Below, piece after piece: positions 36,366-46,420 of a DNA stretch of 64,000 nt. Positions within the stretch are counted from its first letter, which is position 1. Each line of letters opens with the position of its first letter. The translations under genes were made by a program, and so were the position numbers. The notes under the pieces were generated by a model. It searched no databases and was not told the origin of the DNA. It saw only the letters and a list, made by a program, of their open reading frames with translations. The stretch is from the NCBI GenBank assembly GCA_963691705.1, contig OY829541.1, positions 39,573,661-39,637,660 of the forward strand, in the 5' to 3' direction. The DNA is from Viola odorata. Its lineage: Eukaryota > Streptophyta > Magnoliopsida > Malpighiales > Violaceae.

Positions 36366-36860
36366 ACCCTAATAGCCAAAGAAACGACAGACGTTGCAGT
36401 CGTTGCGTGAGAGGATCACAAGGAAAAGACTCAAGCAATGAGTACAATTCTAGAAGAGCGCGACAACGCTTCGATTTTGCTAAAATTACAAAGCACGTTA
36501 GCCCATGGCGCTAGAAAAAATGGACACGTGTGTCTATGCCAGGATGACTTTTCTCCCGCATCTATGAGAAGATCGTAAACATTAAATGCTCTGAAAAGAG
36601 GATTTTTTTTTGAAATAAGACAAGAGCGATACTACACTAGAGAAGATAACGCGGAATGGCGTTAACCAAGCCGGTATCCTCCGGGATAACGTGGAAAAGC
36701 AAAGCAGAGATTATTTATTATCTAAAAATGAAGTACAAATATCGTTTCGCACGGAAAGGCGTTATTACAATACAGAAAAAGTGAATAAATGGGAAAATCT
36801 TCCCAGAGGACCAGCCTTGACCAGTCGATGGCCGGCACAGATATCGCTGCCACCATTCGC

Positions 36861-39074
36861 CTACTCCTCCCCGAGAGAAAGAAAATCTCCCTCGCCTTCG
36901 CCTAAATCCTTTATCTTCTTGGAAGTATAATCAGACAACTTGGTCAAATCAACAGTTCCCTGGCGATAGAGATCTTTAAAGCCAGCGATACAGACCTCCA
37001 TAGCCTTATTTTTCCACCAAGCTATCCTCGAGGGTACTTTGGCCAAATCCGCATCGCGGGACAATATCTCTTCACGAAGGAGAGAGTTCCTTTTATCAGC
37101 CGCCACTAGCTCCGCCTCCAGTAGCGCCACTTTAGCTTTCCCTTTGGATCTTTCTCGTGCGAGATCGGCGCGGCACTCGTTCAACTCTGCCCGGGTACGA
37201 TCTTGAAGCTTGGACAGCTCTGTTACCTTCGCCAAAGCGGCATCTAATTGTTCCGTCGAATCGGAAGAGCGTCGAACCTTGCCGCTCTGATCCTCGAGAA
37301 AATAGTTCAGCTCGCGAAAGCTAGCCAGCATATCATTCAGGAGACGTGAATGTTGAACTTCAGGAGGGTGCAACAGGAACTTTTCCTTGTCCTTCGAAGA
37401 ACTGAACATCTGACCCACTATGGTCCCTATAGGCTCATCTCGCGATAGCGGATCTGATATCCCTAAAGCACGAAGCCCGTCAGTACCGAAAGACGACAGA
37501 TCCAGCTGAAACGCAACATTTCCTTGAAGACCTTGAGGGGAAAGGTTGGCGATAAAGGGAGGAGAGCAACTCTTTATGGAATTACCAACGCCCGAGATCG
37601 ACGAAAGGAATAAAGGCTGAGGTTTCTTCGAGACAGGATTAGAAGGAATGTTTGGATTTGAAACCGGCACGGCCACGTCCGGAATACAGGAGGAAATCGG
37701 AGAATCAGGGCCACCGGATGGCAAAGGTGGGTCCACCGCCGCGGGAACCTCACCAGTTTTGGAAGGAACAACGGAAGGTGCCTTGACAACCTCCGCCACT
37801 TGCGAGGTACTCGCGATAGGACAAGTGTCGACCTTAGTGGGGGGAATTGCGTTAACTCCCTTCAAAGGAGGAATGGGGGGACCAGTTTTTTCTTTCCGGA
37901 TTTTCTTTTTGAGACGCTCTGTTTCAGCGGCCATATCCTCACTATTGTCCTCGGATGACTCAGCCAATGGATCATTTTTCCTCGCCCTGAGCTTCATCCG
38001 TTGGGCAAGGGTGGCGTGACGCAGTTCGGAACCAGCATCCATGCTCTCGTTATCGCTGTCAATCATTTTAGTCACAGGACGACTCGAAGACACTCCCCTA
38101 CCCCGAAGTGGCAACCAATTCTCAAGAAAATGAGAAGATTGGGCGGAAACGTTGCGCGCTGTGACAGTCTTAATCCTCCTTTTTCTCGGCGGGATAATTG
38201 GATGGCTGGAACTTTCGGGAGGGGGAGAAGGAGGTAACGTCTGAAGCGGTACCACGTTCAGAGGAGTGTTATTTCCACTGGAAGAACAACCCTCCGCGCT
38301 GCCTGTCAATGGAATATATTAATATAGCAAGTCAAGTGAAGCGATAACGCGGCAAAAGAAAAACTCACCAACGACACATTCTTTCAAGGGTCTGAACCGA
38401 GCAAATTCCCGAATGCGGAAAGGCCCTTCTATCTCTAACAGAGCAGAAACATGGGTCACATCGATGCTGGACAACACTTCTGGGTTTTTCCAATCGGCAC
38501 TAACAATCTTTTGATTAAAGCCTCCGCGCCACCAGCGGGACGATAGTCGAAGGGTGAAGAAGCCATTTTTCTAATTATCCACGTTTTCTTCAAAACCTTG
38601 GAAGTTCCGCCAGAAAAATCGCACGACGGCATCATTCCATCTAGGAGTGATATCCACCAAGCAGGCACGACAACTCAGCTTGAAAAATGTACGGAACAGA
38701 TCAAGGGATGGAGTGAAAATACGCTTCATCTCGCATGACCGAAGGAATGCATAAATCCCACACCAGGAAGGCGGAGTTATTTTAACCGGATTGAGATCGT
38801 AGTGGTCTAGCAGCTTCATCAGAGAAGTATGAAGTGGGAGATGAAATCCATAGAGGAACATCTTGAAGTAAACCAGCCGAAACGTTCCCCACATGGCGTC
38901 ATGAAGCTGAATATCTTTCGTAGGGATATATGGGCGACAACCCAAGGGGAAGGTGATACTGTTCTCCTCTAACTCCGCCCTTAAAACTTCATCACAATCG
39001 AAAATACTACGAGCTCTCCTAGCCTCGAGATCTATGGGATTTTCGACTCTCGCAGAAGCTCCAATATGAGACAT
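36861..39074 (-). pseudogene. Tat antisense gene B (element 1), two exons, one nonsense codon
   Basis: Exons 39074-38369 and 38302-36861, with a 66-bp GT-AG intron, about 715 residues. Start at MSHIGAS because its partner B' starts at the equivalent place. Exon 1 has the same domain as gene A: YFKMFLYGFHLPLHTSLMKL, PPSWCGIYAFLRSCEMKRI and DITPRWNDAVVRFFW. Exon 2 has FLENWLPL, a long Ser/Pro-rich linker, then LDLSSFGTDGLRALGISDPL and a coiled coil (AALAKVTELSKLQDRTRAEL). It ends in an acidic FLSLGEE. The only break I see is a TAG at 38571-38573, where B' has Trp. It could be a near-intact antisense gene. The product's role is unknown. Confidence 0.85.
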
Positions 39075-39261
39075 AAGGAATTGGGAAAATAAACTACGGC
39101 AAGAGAGAGACAAAATACCTGGAAGGGGTAGTCAGAGAACAGACCGTCGTCGCCGGCGAGCAGTTGTGAAGACTCTCCTCGAGCAAGAAGAAACACAGGA
39201 GAAAGAGAAAGTGTGAAAAATTGCAGAATATTAGCAAAAATGATGAAAGAGAATAGGGTTT

Positions 39262-39273
39262 CCCTTATAAGGG
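39262..39273 (-). promoter_or_regulatory. TATA-like box of antisense gene B (element 1)
   Basis: CCCTTATAAGGG, a palindromic TATA-like site about 190 bp upstream of the gene B ATG. B' has a T/A-rich box (TTTAAAAG) at the same distance. Confidence 0.45.
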
Positions 39274-39546
39274 TTCAGCTTGAAGAAGAAGACAGCCTGT
39301 AAAATTGAAACACGTGCGGAGCAGAAAGAGACGTCTGGACAGTCACTTATGTCTTTCAGAAAAGACGGTTATTGACTAGAAATCAAAAGACAGTTGCACT
39401 CAGCCATTGATCTCTCTCGGCGATAACCCCTGACATCCGAAGAAGTAAATTAGAAAGGCGATAGGGGAACAAAAGAAAAGGGAAGGTTATCTTATTCATT
39501 TTCGGAAAGCCATACGACATCTACAAAGAGACGAAGACATTCTAAA

Positions 39547-39966
39547 CTAATCGCTCTCAGACCAAGAGATACCATAGCAATAAACTACATCATCATCCGA
39601 GGGTGATGGCTCCCTGTTAAAGGAAGGGAAAGGCTCTTCCTTCCTCTTTCCCACATGTATCAGTGATCGGTTGGGCTCCTCTTTTGTGGTCGACATCGCC
39701 GTTTCAGCGCTCGCGGAGGGGAGAGCTATTTTTGGCAAGACACGGGGAGGAAGAGAGGGTTCATCCCCCTTTTCAGCAGAAGAGGCATGGTACTTGCAAA
39801 GCGGTGCAGACACTTTTGAGGCATTTTTCCTCTGCCTCTTGAGTCCCCGCCGGCGAACGAACGGCCTCCACGGAGGCGACGGAGGAGGATTGTCTGAGTC
39901 CGGCGAAGTTGGAGGAGTTGGCGGAGAATCCCGCGCCGCTGTATCCAAAAAATAAGAGTCAGCCAT
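39547..39966 (-). CDS. Tat antisense gene C (element 1), intact 139-residue protein
   Basis: Start at MADSYFLDTAARDSPPTPPT, the point at which homology with C' (48894) begins, although the frame is open further upstream. The N-terminus is strongly conserved and Pro/Ser-rich (DNPPPSPPWRP). A basic patch follows (RRRGLKRQRKNASK), possibly a nuclear localisation signal. The C-terminus is acidic and aromatic (DDDVVYCYGISWSESD). No known domain is recognised. It has no intron and no internal stop, and it is the only one of the eight cassette genes here that is fully open. Expression is unknown, and it may still be a relic. Confidence 0.75.
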   Translation of the reverse strand: MADSYFLDTAARDSPPTPPTSPDSDNPPPSPPWRPFVRRRGLKRQRKNASKVSAPLCKYHASSAEKGDEPSLPPRVLPKIALPSASAETAMSTTKEEPNRSLIHVGKRKEEPFPSFNREPSPSDDDVVYCYGISWSESD

Positions 39967-40034
39967 GAGATCACGGGCGATCTGCCAAGAGGAAAAATAA
40001 ACAAGAAGATGGACAGAAAGGAGGGAAAGGATCC

Positions 40035-40043
40035 CTTTAAATA
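40035..40043 (-). promoter_or_regulatory. TATA-like box of antisense gene C (element 1)
   Basis: TATTTAAAG on the minus strand, about 70 bp upstream of the ATG. C' has TATATAA at about the same distance. Confidence 0.45.
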
Positions 40044-40433
40044 GCCAAAAGAGGGGGAAAAGCTTTGGATTTCCCAACACGACTTTTGAGAACTGACACG
40101 CGTACAACCTGGAGTAAAAATCTAGATTTACAGTCACGCCTGTTGAAATCTCCCCCAGACCGAGGAAAACTGAAAATTAGCCCAATCGGCGGACAAGGAG
40201 GTGGCGGCACAGAATTAATACGGAACGGTTAGCGGGGAAACCGTCCAGTGACTGACTCGTTTTCAGTTGGGCTGAGAATGCCTCCAATCGAAAAAAGACA
40301 AAGGACGCATTAAAGAAGAAGAACAGTGATTAAGGGCACAACGAAAGCAGTTTATTTATTATGGCCTAATGGCCGAAAGGTACAGCCGCATAACTAGGAG
40401 AAAAGAAAAAAAGCTCAAAGGGAGCCACCACCA

Positions 40434-40811
40434 TCAGGCATCAGAGCCGGCGTCATCGGGAACTTCGGGAATGTCTCTCAGAGAGTCCATGACCAGAGTC
40501 AGGTCAGCAGATGTGACCCTCATCCCCTTCAAGCAGCACCCCCGCATGTTCTTGCGCTGCTGCAGCATGGCGATTACCACCTAAATCCGAGCGATTCAGG
40601 TGGCCAACCTTGACACGCTCTCTAAAGGACTGAAATCCTCCAGAGACGTGGCTCCCAGCCTGGAATGGAGTGGGGTCAGCATCCCTTGCAGCTCCAGGAT
40701 GTCCTCGGAAGTCTTGACCAGCATGTTCTCTAGGAACCCGACGTCACCATCATTGAGGTTCTTGAGAGTGTGGCCCTTGGAAAGGAGAAATTTTTTAGTC
40801 AAATGATCCAT
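40434..40811 (-). pseudogene. Tat antisense gene D (element 1), 125 codons, two nonsense codons
   Basis: Small gene next to the 3' LTR. It starts MDHLTKKFLLSKGHTLKNL and has the hallmark VKTSEDILELQGMLTPL. It then has stops (TGA at 40596-40598 and a TAG 15 bp on), continuing with MLQQRKNMRGCCLKGMR and a C-terminal IPEVPDDAGSDA. D' at 47967-48343 is colinear. The N-terminal half looks helical. No known family was recognised. Confidence 0.78.
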
Positions 40812-40860
40812 GATGCGAATTGCCTAAGATGAGGAGAGCGTGGGTGGAGAAAGCCCCCTG

Positions 40861-40867
40861 ATTTATA
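40861..40867 (-). promoter_or_regulatory. TATA box of antisense gene D (element 1)
   Basis: Minus-strand TATAAAT about 50 bp upstream of the gene D ATG. D' has TATAAATA upstream of its ATG. Confidence 0.6.
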
Positions 40868-41660
40868 GGCTCCGAGAAAAGGGCCTTGAAAAAAAAAAAA
40901 GATGAGGTCCTCAAAAGACGAGCCATCCCGTTACCCTCGAAGGCCGATGGACCTGAAACGGAAACGAAGGTCGACGTTCGTATATTACAAACGATGCAGA
41001 TATTCAACGGGGTACGAGATAGAATCTTGAAAAATGCCAAAAGGCACGATATTACGGGTGGCCATGACGTAAAAGCCATACGGTTGTCGGTATCCACAGT
41101 ATAAGGCCGCGTCGATGTCGCAGGTAGCTCCTAGCAGCGTAAAGCCTCGTCGATATCGCAGGTATCTCGTGGTATAAAGCCTCACAAATTGTAGGCAGCT
41201 GATGGCATAAAACTGCGTCAATATCGCTGTTTCCTTAAGCGGAAAGGAAAGACAGAGCCCGCGTTATCTCAAAATCCCTGTAAGTACAAAGTTTGTTATT
41301 TTCTCCATGAATACCTATCTCCTCTATGTGTTTGCAGTTTACCCAAAAGGATTGATGGACCCGGAACGTATGCAAGCCTATGGTATGACCTGGTCGCAAT
41401 CCGCGGCGGTGTCAAAAGTGGCCTGTCAGCAGCTCTCCTACGGCACGAACAAATTTACAACCTTCTAAGCCCTGCTGATGGATCTGGCAGAATAATATCG
41501 CTAGGCGAAAGCGACGCCCTAACGGCTACGGGGGGGATAGCGGCGTCTCTCGCTGGTTCCTTGATACCCTGTGAGGGCCGGACCCTCACCTAAGATTCTA
41601 GACATGGACAGGGAATGACAGCCCTTGGTAAACACTCGGGCTCGTTTTCAGTTGGGTTTA
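40868..41660. other. Region between gene D and the 3' LTR, Tat element 1
   Basis: No gene. Positions 41100-41240 contain three degenerate units built on CGTCGATATCGCAGGTA and a TAAAGCCTC-type word. The last 60 bp, with CCCTTGGTAAACACTCGGGC before the LTR, are nearly identical to the complement of 47738-47795 in Tat element 2. Confidence 0.6.
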
Positions 41661-42250
41661 TGATAACCATTAAGGCAATCCTAAGGGCATTTCTGTAATT
41701 ATGACCCCTGCCGAAGAGGGAGTCCCACGAGCCTTGTCGGACATCTAAGCTATCGCTAACAGACCTTGAAGGGTTTACTGGGATGGTCGACATCAGTGGG
41801 GGGGGGGGAGGTCTCACGCATCTCTTAACGCACGACATCCTCCCATCCCAGGGACCTATAGAGATATCGCCCCCGACATGATCATAGGTATCGCCCCCGG
41901 TACCCTTCTCGGAGACATCAACCTTGACGTTACCACAGGTATCGCTGATGACGTCGGGTTCAGGTATCGCCCGTGACGTCATCAGGAGCGACGTCTCACC
42001 TGGATATCGCCCTTACGTCCAGCTATCGCCTCCAGTGGCCTACAAATACCCCTTAATGAAAAATATCAAGTAAGCCAGAATTCACTTACTAGAACCGCTA
42101 CTATTTTTGAACCACTTACTAACTTAAGCATCGGAGTGTCTACGCCGGAGCCCCCCCTCCGGCGCCTTGCAGGTGTGTTCGACGGCAACTACAGCAACTC
42201 CAACCAACGGAAGTCACCATTCTGATCGTATAAGAGATAAAATCTTAACA
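41661..42250 (+). repeat. 3' LTR of Tat element 1
   Basis: 590 bp, from TGATAACC to CTTAACA. It is a close match to 26624-27209, followed by the target duplication CTTTC. A G-run near 41800 differs in length between the LTRs. Confidence 0.95.
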
Positions 42251-43574
42251 CTTTCCGATCCTTCTTCCCTCCTCTTGAAATCACCTGGCGGGTATTCCCT
42301 CTTCTGATGATCCTAGTCAGTGGATACCTTGCTAGCTAAAGGGTTTATCCAGTTGACTGCTGTCTTGGATCGTTGCGCTATCCCAATGGAATAGGGGAAG
42401 ACAATGTCTGGGCCAAGCTACTCCCCTATCGGAGCCCTAGATTGTCAGTCTGGTTAGACCTATACCTCTCAACTCCTACCAACCTTCACGAGATCAGCTG
42501 TCTACTCCGCCGATTTAGTTTCGATTCGTCCCCTCTTCGGCTGACTGCAAATCCCTCAGTAAGACTTAAAGGTGATCAAACCTTGGCTTTAATGGAGACC
42601 GATTTGTTCTAACAAGGGTTGAGATGATTACGATTTAAGAAGCTATGAAGTTTGTTATGATCTCACAAAGCAAGGAATGGCTCGTTGGCCCTTACTAGAA
42701 ATGGGTGTTTAGCTACTAAACGACATAACGAAAGAGATGAATATTTCAGAAATGAAAATTGAAGATTAAAATCTGTATTTTCTCAATGAAAAATACAGAG
42801 CAAGTGTTTTTGCAAGAGAAACCAGAGATGGAAGAAGAACCGTGATAGTCAGGCTTTCCTAGCTTTTAAACAAAAGCTAAGATCCCCGCCTACCACAGTT
42901 TCATTCCAAATCCAAATTTCAAACTAAGATATTACATAATATTTATTCAAAATCAGAATTAAGATAAAGGAAAATAAAATAAATTGTTTGTTGTTCTGTC
43001 GCACCCCCTTTTAGGATTTTATCCTAATGTGACACGGGTTTGGGACTAGATGTGAGACGAAATCGGACTCATCTCACATAATGTAATAAAGTCGCCACCC
43101 TAATCTGTTTCTAGGTTTAGGGAACCTATTTGTCATGCATAAAAAAAAAAAAACTAAGCCAAAAAGGGGTCTGAACCCGAGAACAGCGGTTCGGGGTCGT
43201 ATTATGGACTCGGGAAGGTGTTAGGCACCCGAGTCACATCCTAAAAAGGTTACCGGATAAAAGAGGTGTTTAATCATGCTTGAAAGAAAAAAAGTCCTAA
43301 TTTAGTAATCATGTCCAATGGATTAAATTTTAATAATTTTAAATAGTCATGCATACGAGCGTAAATACGAAAAAGCGTGAATAAATAAAAGGGAGGAAAC
43401 GTTTACTTGATTAAGGGGTACGGGCGATTTAGCCCTCTTTTACCGGAGTTATCGGCACGGAGAATGTTGAATGATTAAATATTTGACGTTTGCTGCACGC
43501 GAGTGAAAAATAATTACTTTGGACGAACAAAACAATTATCTAAGCATGCATAACGGGCAAAAATAAACGAGCGT

Positions 43575-43830
43575 ACAAGCATACAAGCATATAAATAAAT
43601 AAACAGTACAAGCATGCGAAAAATAAATAAACAGTACAAGTGTGGAGAAATAAATAAACAGTACAAGTATGCGAAAAGTAAATAAACGGTACGAGTGCAG
43701 GAAAATAAATAAACGGTACAAGTGCAGGAAAAATAAATAATGCAAGCGCGGGAAAATAAATAATGCAGGTGCGGGAAAATAAATAAACAGTACAAGTGCG
43801 GAAAAATAAATAAACAGTACAAGTGTGGAA
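43575..43830. repeat. Minisatellite of about 27-32-bp units
   Basis: About eight imperfect units sharing AAATAAATAAACAGTACAAG and a variable GTGCGGGA or GTGTGGA segment. Confidence 0.85.
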
Positions 43831-44556
43831 AAATAACGTTAAGGAAAATAAATACGATGGATCGAAATAAATTGGACTAGGCCCGCTGGGCCTAGAAATT
43901 GGGCCTTTAGTTGGGCCCATGATTAAATTAAAACAAGCCTAAGCCCATTCATCCTTTCTTCTCCACGTTTGGGCTTGGAACAAACCAAGCCAAGCCCACC
44001 CCTTCTTTTTATTCCAATTTGGGCTTGGCTATCAACCATATTAAAACATCCTTCACTATTCATCATCTCCCTCCTTCGCCCGAGTCTTCTTCCTTGAGCA
44101 CAAGAACAGCAGCGCAGCCGAGGAGTAAACGGACCAGCACAGCAGCGACGGCAACAGGCTATGGCAGCAGCAACGGCGGCGTACGGCAGGGCAGCGACAT
44201 GCAGGACAGCAACGTGAGGTGAGGCTAAGCGACGTAGCGCAGCACAACAGCTCGGCGGCGTACGGCAGGGCAGCGGCACGCAGTGGCGATGCAACGGTCA
44301 GGCAAGGCTGTGGCAGCGTGGTGCAAGGCAGCAAGCAGGCAGCGGCGACGCACGACAGGACAGCGGCGGCGGCAAGGCAGTAGCGGCGACGAGGAGCCGG
44401 CGACGCAGTGGTCAGGCGAGCAGCGACAGAGCGAAGCAGCGGCGATGAGGCGGTGGTCAGGTAGCAGTGCGGCGAGGAGGCGGTGGTCAGGTGAGGCAAC
44501 GGCTCGGTGGTGGAAAGAAGATGGAGGGCAGTGGTGATCGGCGATTGCGTGCTCCG

Positions 44557-44574
44557 CCCCCCCCCCCCCCCCCC
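44557..44574. repeat. Uninterrupted C18 homopolymer
   Basis: Eighteen C in a row followed by ACCCCACCCC. The minus strand could form a G-quadruplex. The length may also be affected by sequencing error. Confidence 0.8.
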
Positions 44575-45612
44575 ACCCCACCCCTTTTTCTTGTGGCTCC
44601 GAGCTTCCATTTAATGAAGCTTGAGGCAGTGGAGAGGTGAGGTGCCCGAGGATGACAAGACGTTGTGATGATGGCCGGGGAAGGATCGAGAGTAAAGGAC
44701 GAGGCCGAACAGTAAGGCGGTTGGAGGATTGGGTTCGTGTACGAACTAAAGGAAAATGATGCATGCCTACGTGTTAATTACCTCCACCATTTGATTTTGG
44801 TTGACTTTAAAAAGTAAACTAGATCAATGGTGGAGATGAGATCTTGATTTATCATTTAATTATTCAGTTTAAACGGATGGTACGAGCAATTTTGCCTAAA
44901 AAAAGGGTAAAAACTCGAACCGAAAATGTTAAAACGTAGAATAAAATAAAATAAACTAATTAACACACAGTAAGAGATGAAAAGTTCGCTACATAGATAA
45001 AAAATATTTACTTATAAGCAAAAAAGTTCGAGCGTAATAAAATACTACAATAAAAATTGAACGAAACGGAAAGAGATAGCACGAGTTAGAGAAATAATAA
45101 AAAGTAAGTAGCTAATGAACGAAATTGTTCGACCCTTGGTTTCGAGAATTTAACTCGGGAACCGATACGGGTTCAAACGGGAAAAGTGATAAAAATGTGA
45201 AAAAGAGACAAAATAAAATTTAAATGACTTGAGACGTAAAATAAATATCAGATTGACGTAAATAAATGGAAGCACGATTTTAGGAAATTGATGATAGAAA
45301 TGCGACAAATAAAAAATTTAAAATCCAAAATCGGGTAGCAACATGTTCAAAATCAGGATCGGATCAGGATCCTCCAGTCTTCTCGCTCGCTGACTTCATC
45401 TTCCAGCTCGAGTCCAGTTGTCTCTATCGGACCAATCTTGGCCAAGCCTGTGGCCAAGATTGGTCATTTGTCTGGGACACGTTCAAAGTTGATGTTTTCT
45501 CCTTGCTTGCCAACTCCTTGCAAATCTGCATAAGTAGGGAGATTTTAGGTGGTTCTGCCATCTAATTTGCCAAAATTAAATGACAGAAATATGCAAATTA
45601 AACCATCAATCA

Positions 45613-46420
45613 ACTGTATATGGCCTTTCCCTTTTTGTTTTAACCTTACTAGGAAATAATTTAAATCGATAATTTTAGAGAAGGACCCTCTCTCCCGCAA
45701 GGAGAGGTTTTTCCATAATTTTCTTATCATGGTAGTTCTTGATCCTGGTTTTCAGAATGAGTTGGTTGTCATAACTTGATTGCGCAGCTCCTCTAGCTCA
45801 TAAATTTGTAGTTTTCTCGCCTCTCCAGCTTCATCGTAGCTCATGTTACAATTCTTGACTACCTAGTATGCCCTATGCTGCATCTTTACGGGTGGGTGAC
45901 AGGTCTTCCTATACACTAGCTTGTACGACATCATCCTGATTGGCGTTTTATAGGTTGTCCTGTATTCCCATAGCGCGTCATCCAATCGCTGGCTCGAGTC
46001 ACGCCTTTTCGGGCTGACTGTCTTGGCCTAGATCGATTTTACTTCTTGGTTTGACACTTCCGCCTGGCCATTCATCTGTGGGTGATAGATTGTTGCTTGC
46101 CAATTCCTTCAATGACTAATGATCCCTCTAGGGACACCAAACCTATTGAGAATGTTAGATTTGATGAAGGAAACAATAGTTCTAACATCATCATTTTTAG
46201 TGGCTTTAGGCCTCTATCCATTTGGAAACATAATCTACAACCAGTAGTTTATAACAATTGTCAAAAGAACTTGGGAAAGGTCCCATAAAATCAATCCCCA
46301 CATATCAAACATTTCACATGAAATAATAAAAGTCATTGGTATTTGATTTTTAACACTTATATTACCCACTTTTTGACACTCGATGATACGATCCTTGGTC
46401 ACCTTAGGCTCGTAGCACGT
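45613..46420 (-). pseudogene. Integrase core of Athila-like element X, degenerate
   Basis: Several minus-strand frames, read right to left, give the zinc-finger end (ECQKVGNIS), the core (MGPFPSSF-like, LVVDYVSKWIEA-like, FGVPRGII), the third-acid region IYHPQMNGQAEVSNQEVK, then DDALWEYRTTYKTPI and KLFPSKVK. There are multiple stops and frame changes. The frame enters the solo LTR at 45612 and resumes at 26167. Upstream (gag, PR, RT) is missing. Homology ends near 46420. Confidence 0.82.

Larger units (their letters stand above)
26624..42250 (+). mobile_element. Tat-lineage Ty3/gypsy retrotransposon (element 1), complete but inactivated
   Basis: 15,627 bp with LTRs at both ends and an exact 5-bp duplication, CTTTC (26619-26623, 42251-42255). 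The order is 5' LTR, PBS, gag, pol (PR-RT-RNaseH-second RNaseH-IN), a tandem-repeat block, four antisense genes (A, B, C, D from left to right) and the 3' LTR. The dual RNase H and long 3' region with antisense genes mark the Tat lineage. A hand count finds about 20 substitutions between the two LTRs, mostly transitions (about 3.5%). Confidence 0.95.
42997..45343. mobile_element. 2.35-kb solo LTR nested in the Athila-like solo LTR
   Basis: Starts TGTCGCACCCCC and ends GGGTAGCAACA, with an exact 5-bp duplication TGTTC (42992-42996, 45344-45348). No pol-like sequence is present. Inside are a minisatellite (43575-43830), a very GC-rich GCAGCGGCG region (44090-44540) and an 18-base C-run. Open frames on both strands are low complexity. 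A solo LTR is the simplest reading. A non-autonomous element with TG...CA ends is possible. Confidence 0.85.
26168..45612 (-). mobile_element. Solo LTR of the Athila-like family, split by two later insertions
   Basis: Three segments (26168-26623, 42256-42996, 45349-45612) together form a 1461-bp LTR, colinear with 22172-23590. On the minus strand it starts TGATTGATGG and ends GGGAATCA. Flanks are ATTGT (26163-26167) and ACTGT (45613-45617), 4 of 5 matching. The target is the integrase C-terminus of element X, whose codon phase is kept across the site. No internal sequence of its own is present, so it is a solo LTR. Confidence 0.82.

Noticed and set aside
43514..43920. Repetitive YLFSRTC-type open frames on the minus strand
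   Set aside because: Translation of the minisatellite in all frames; no coding signal.
44056..44764. Overlapping 120-180-residue open frames on both strands
   Set aside because: They arise from the GC-rich GCAGCGGCG repeats in the 2.35-kb solo LTR; open in several frames, so not informative.
22172..45612. Reading 22172-23590 and 26168-45612 as the two LTRs of one small element
   Set aside because: The right-hand LTR has integrase coding sequence of the same frame on both sides and a 4-of-5 flank match, so it is a solo LTR in element X; no primer-binding site follows it.
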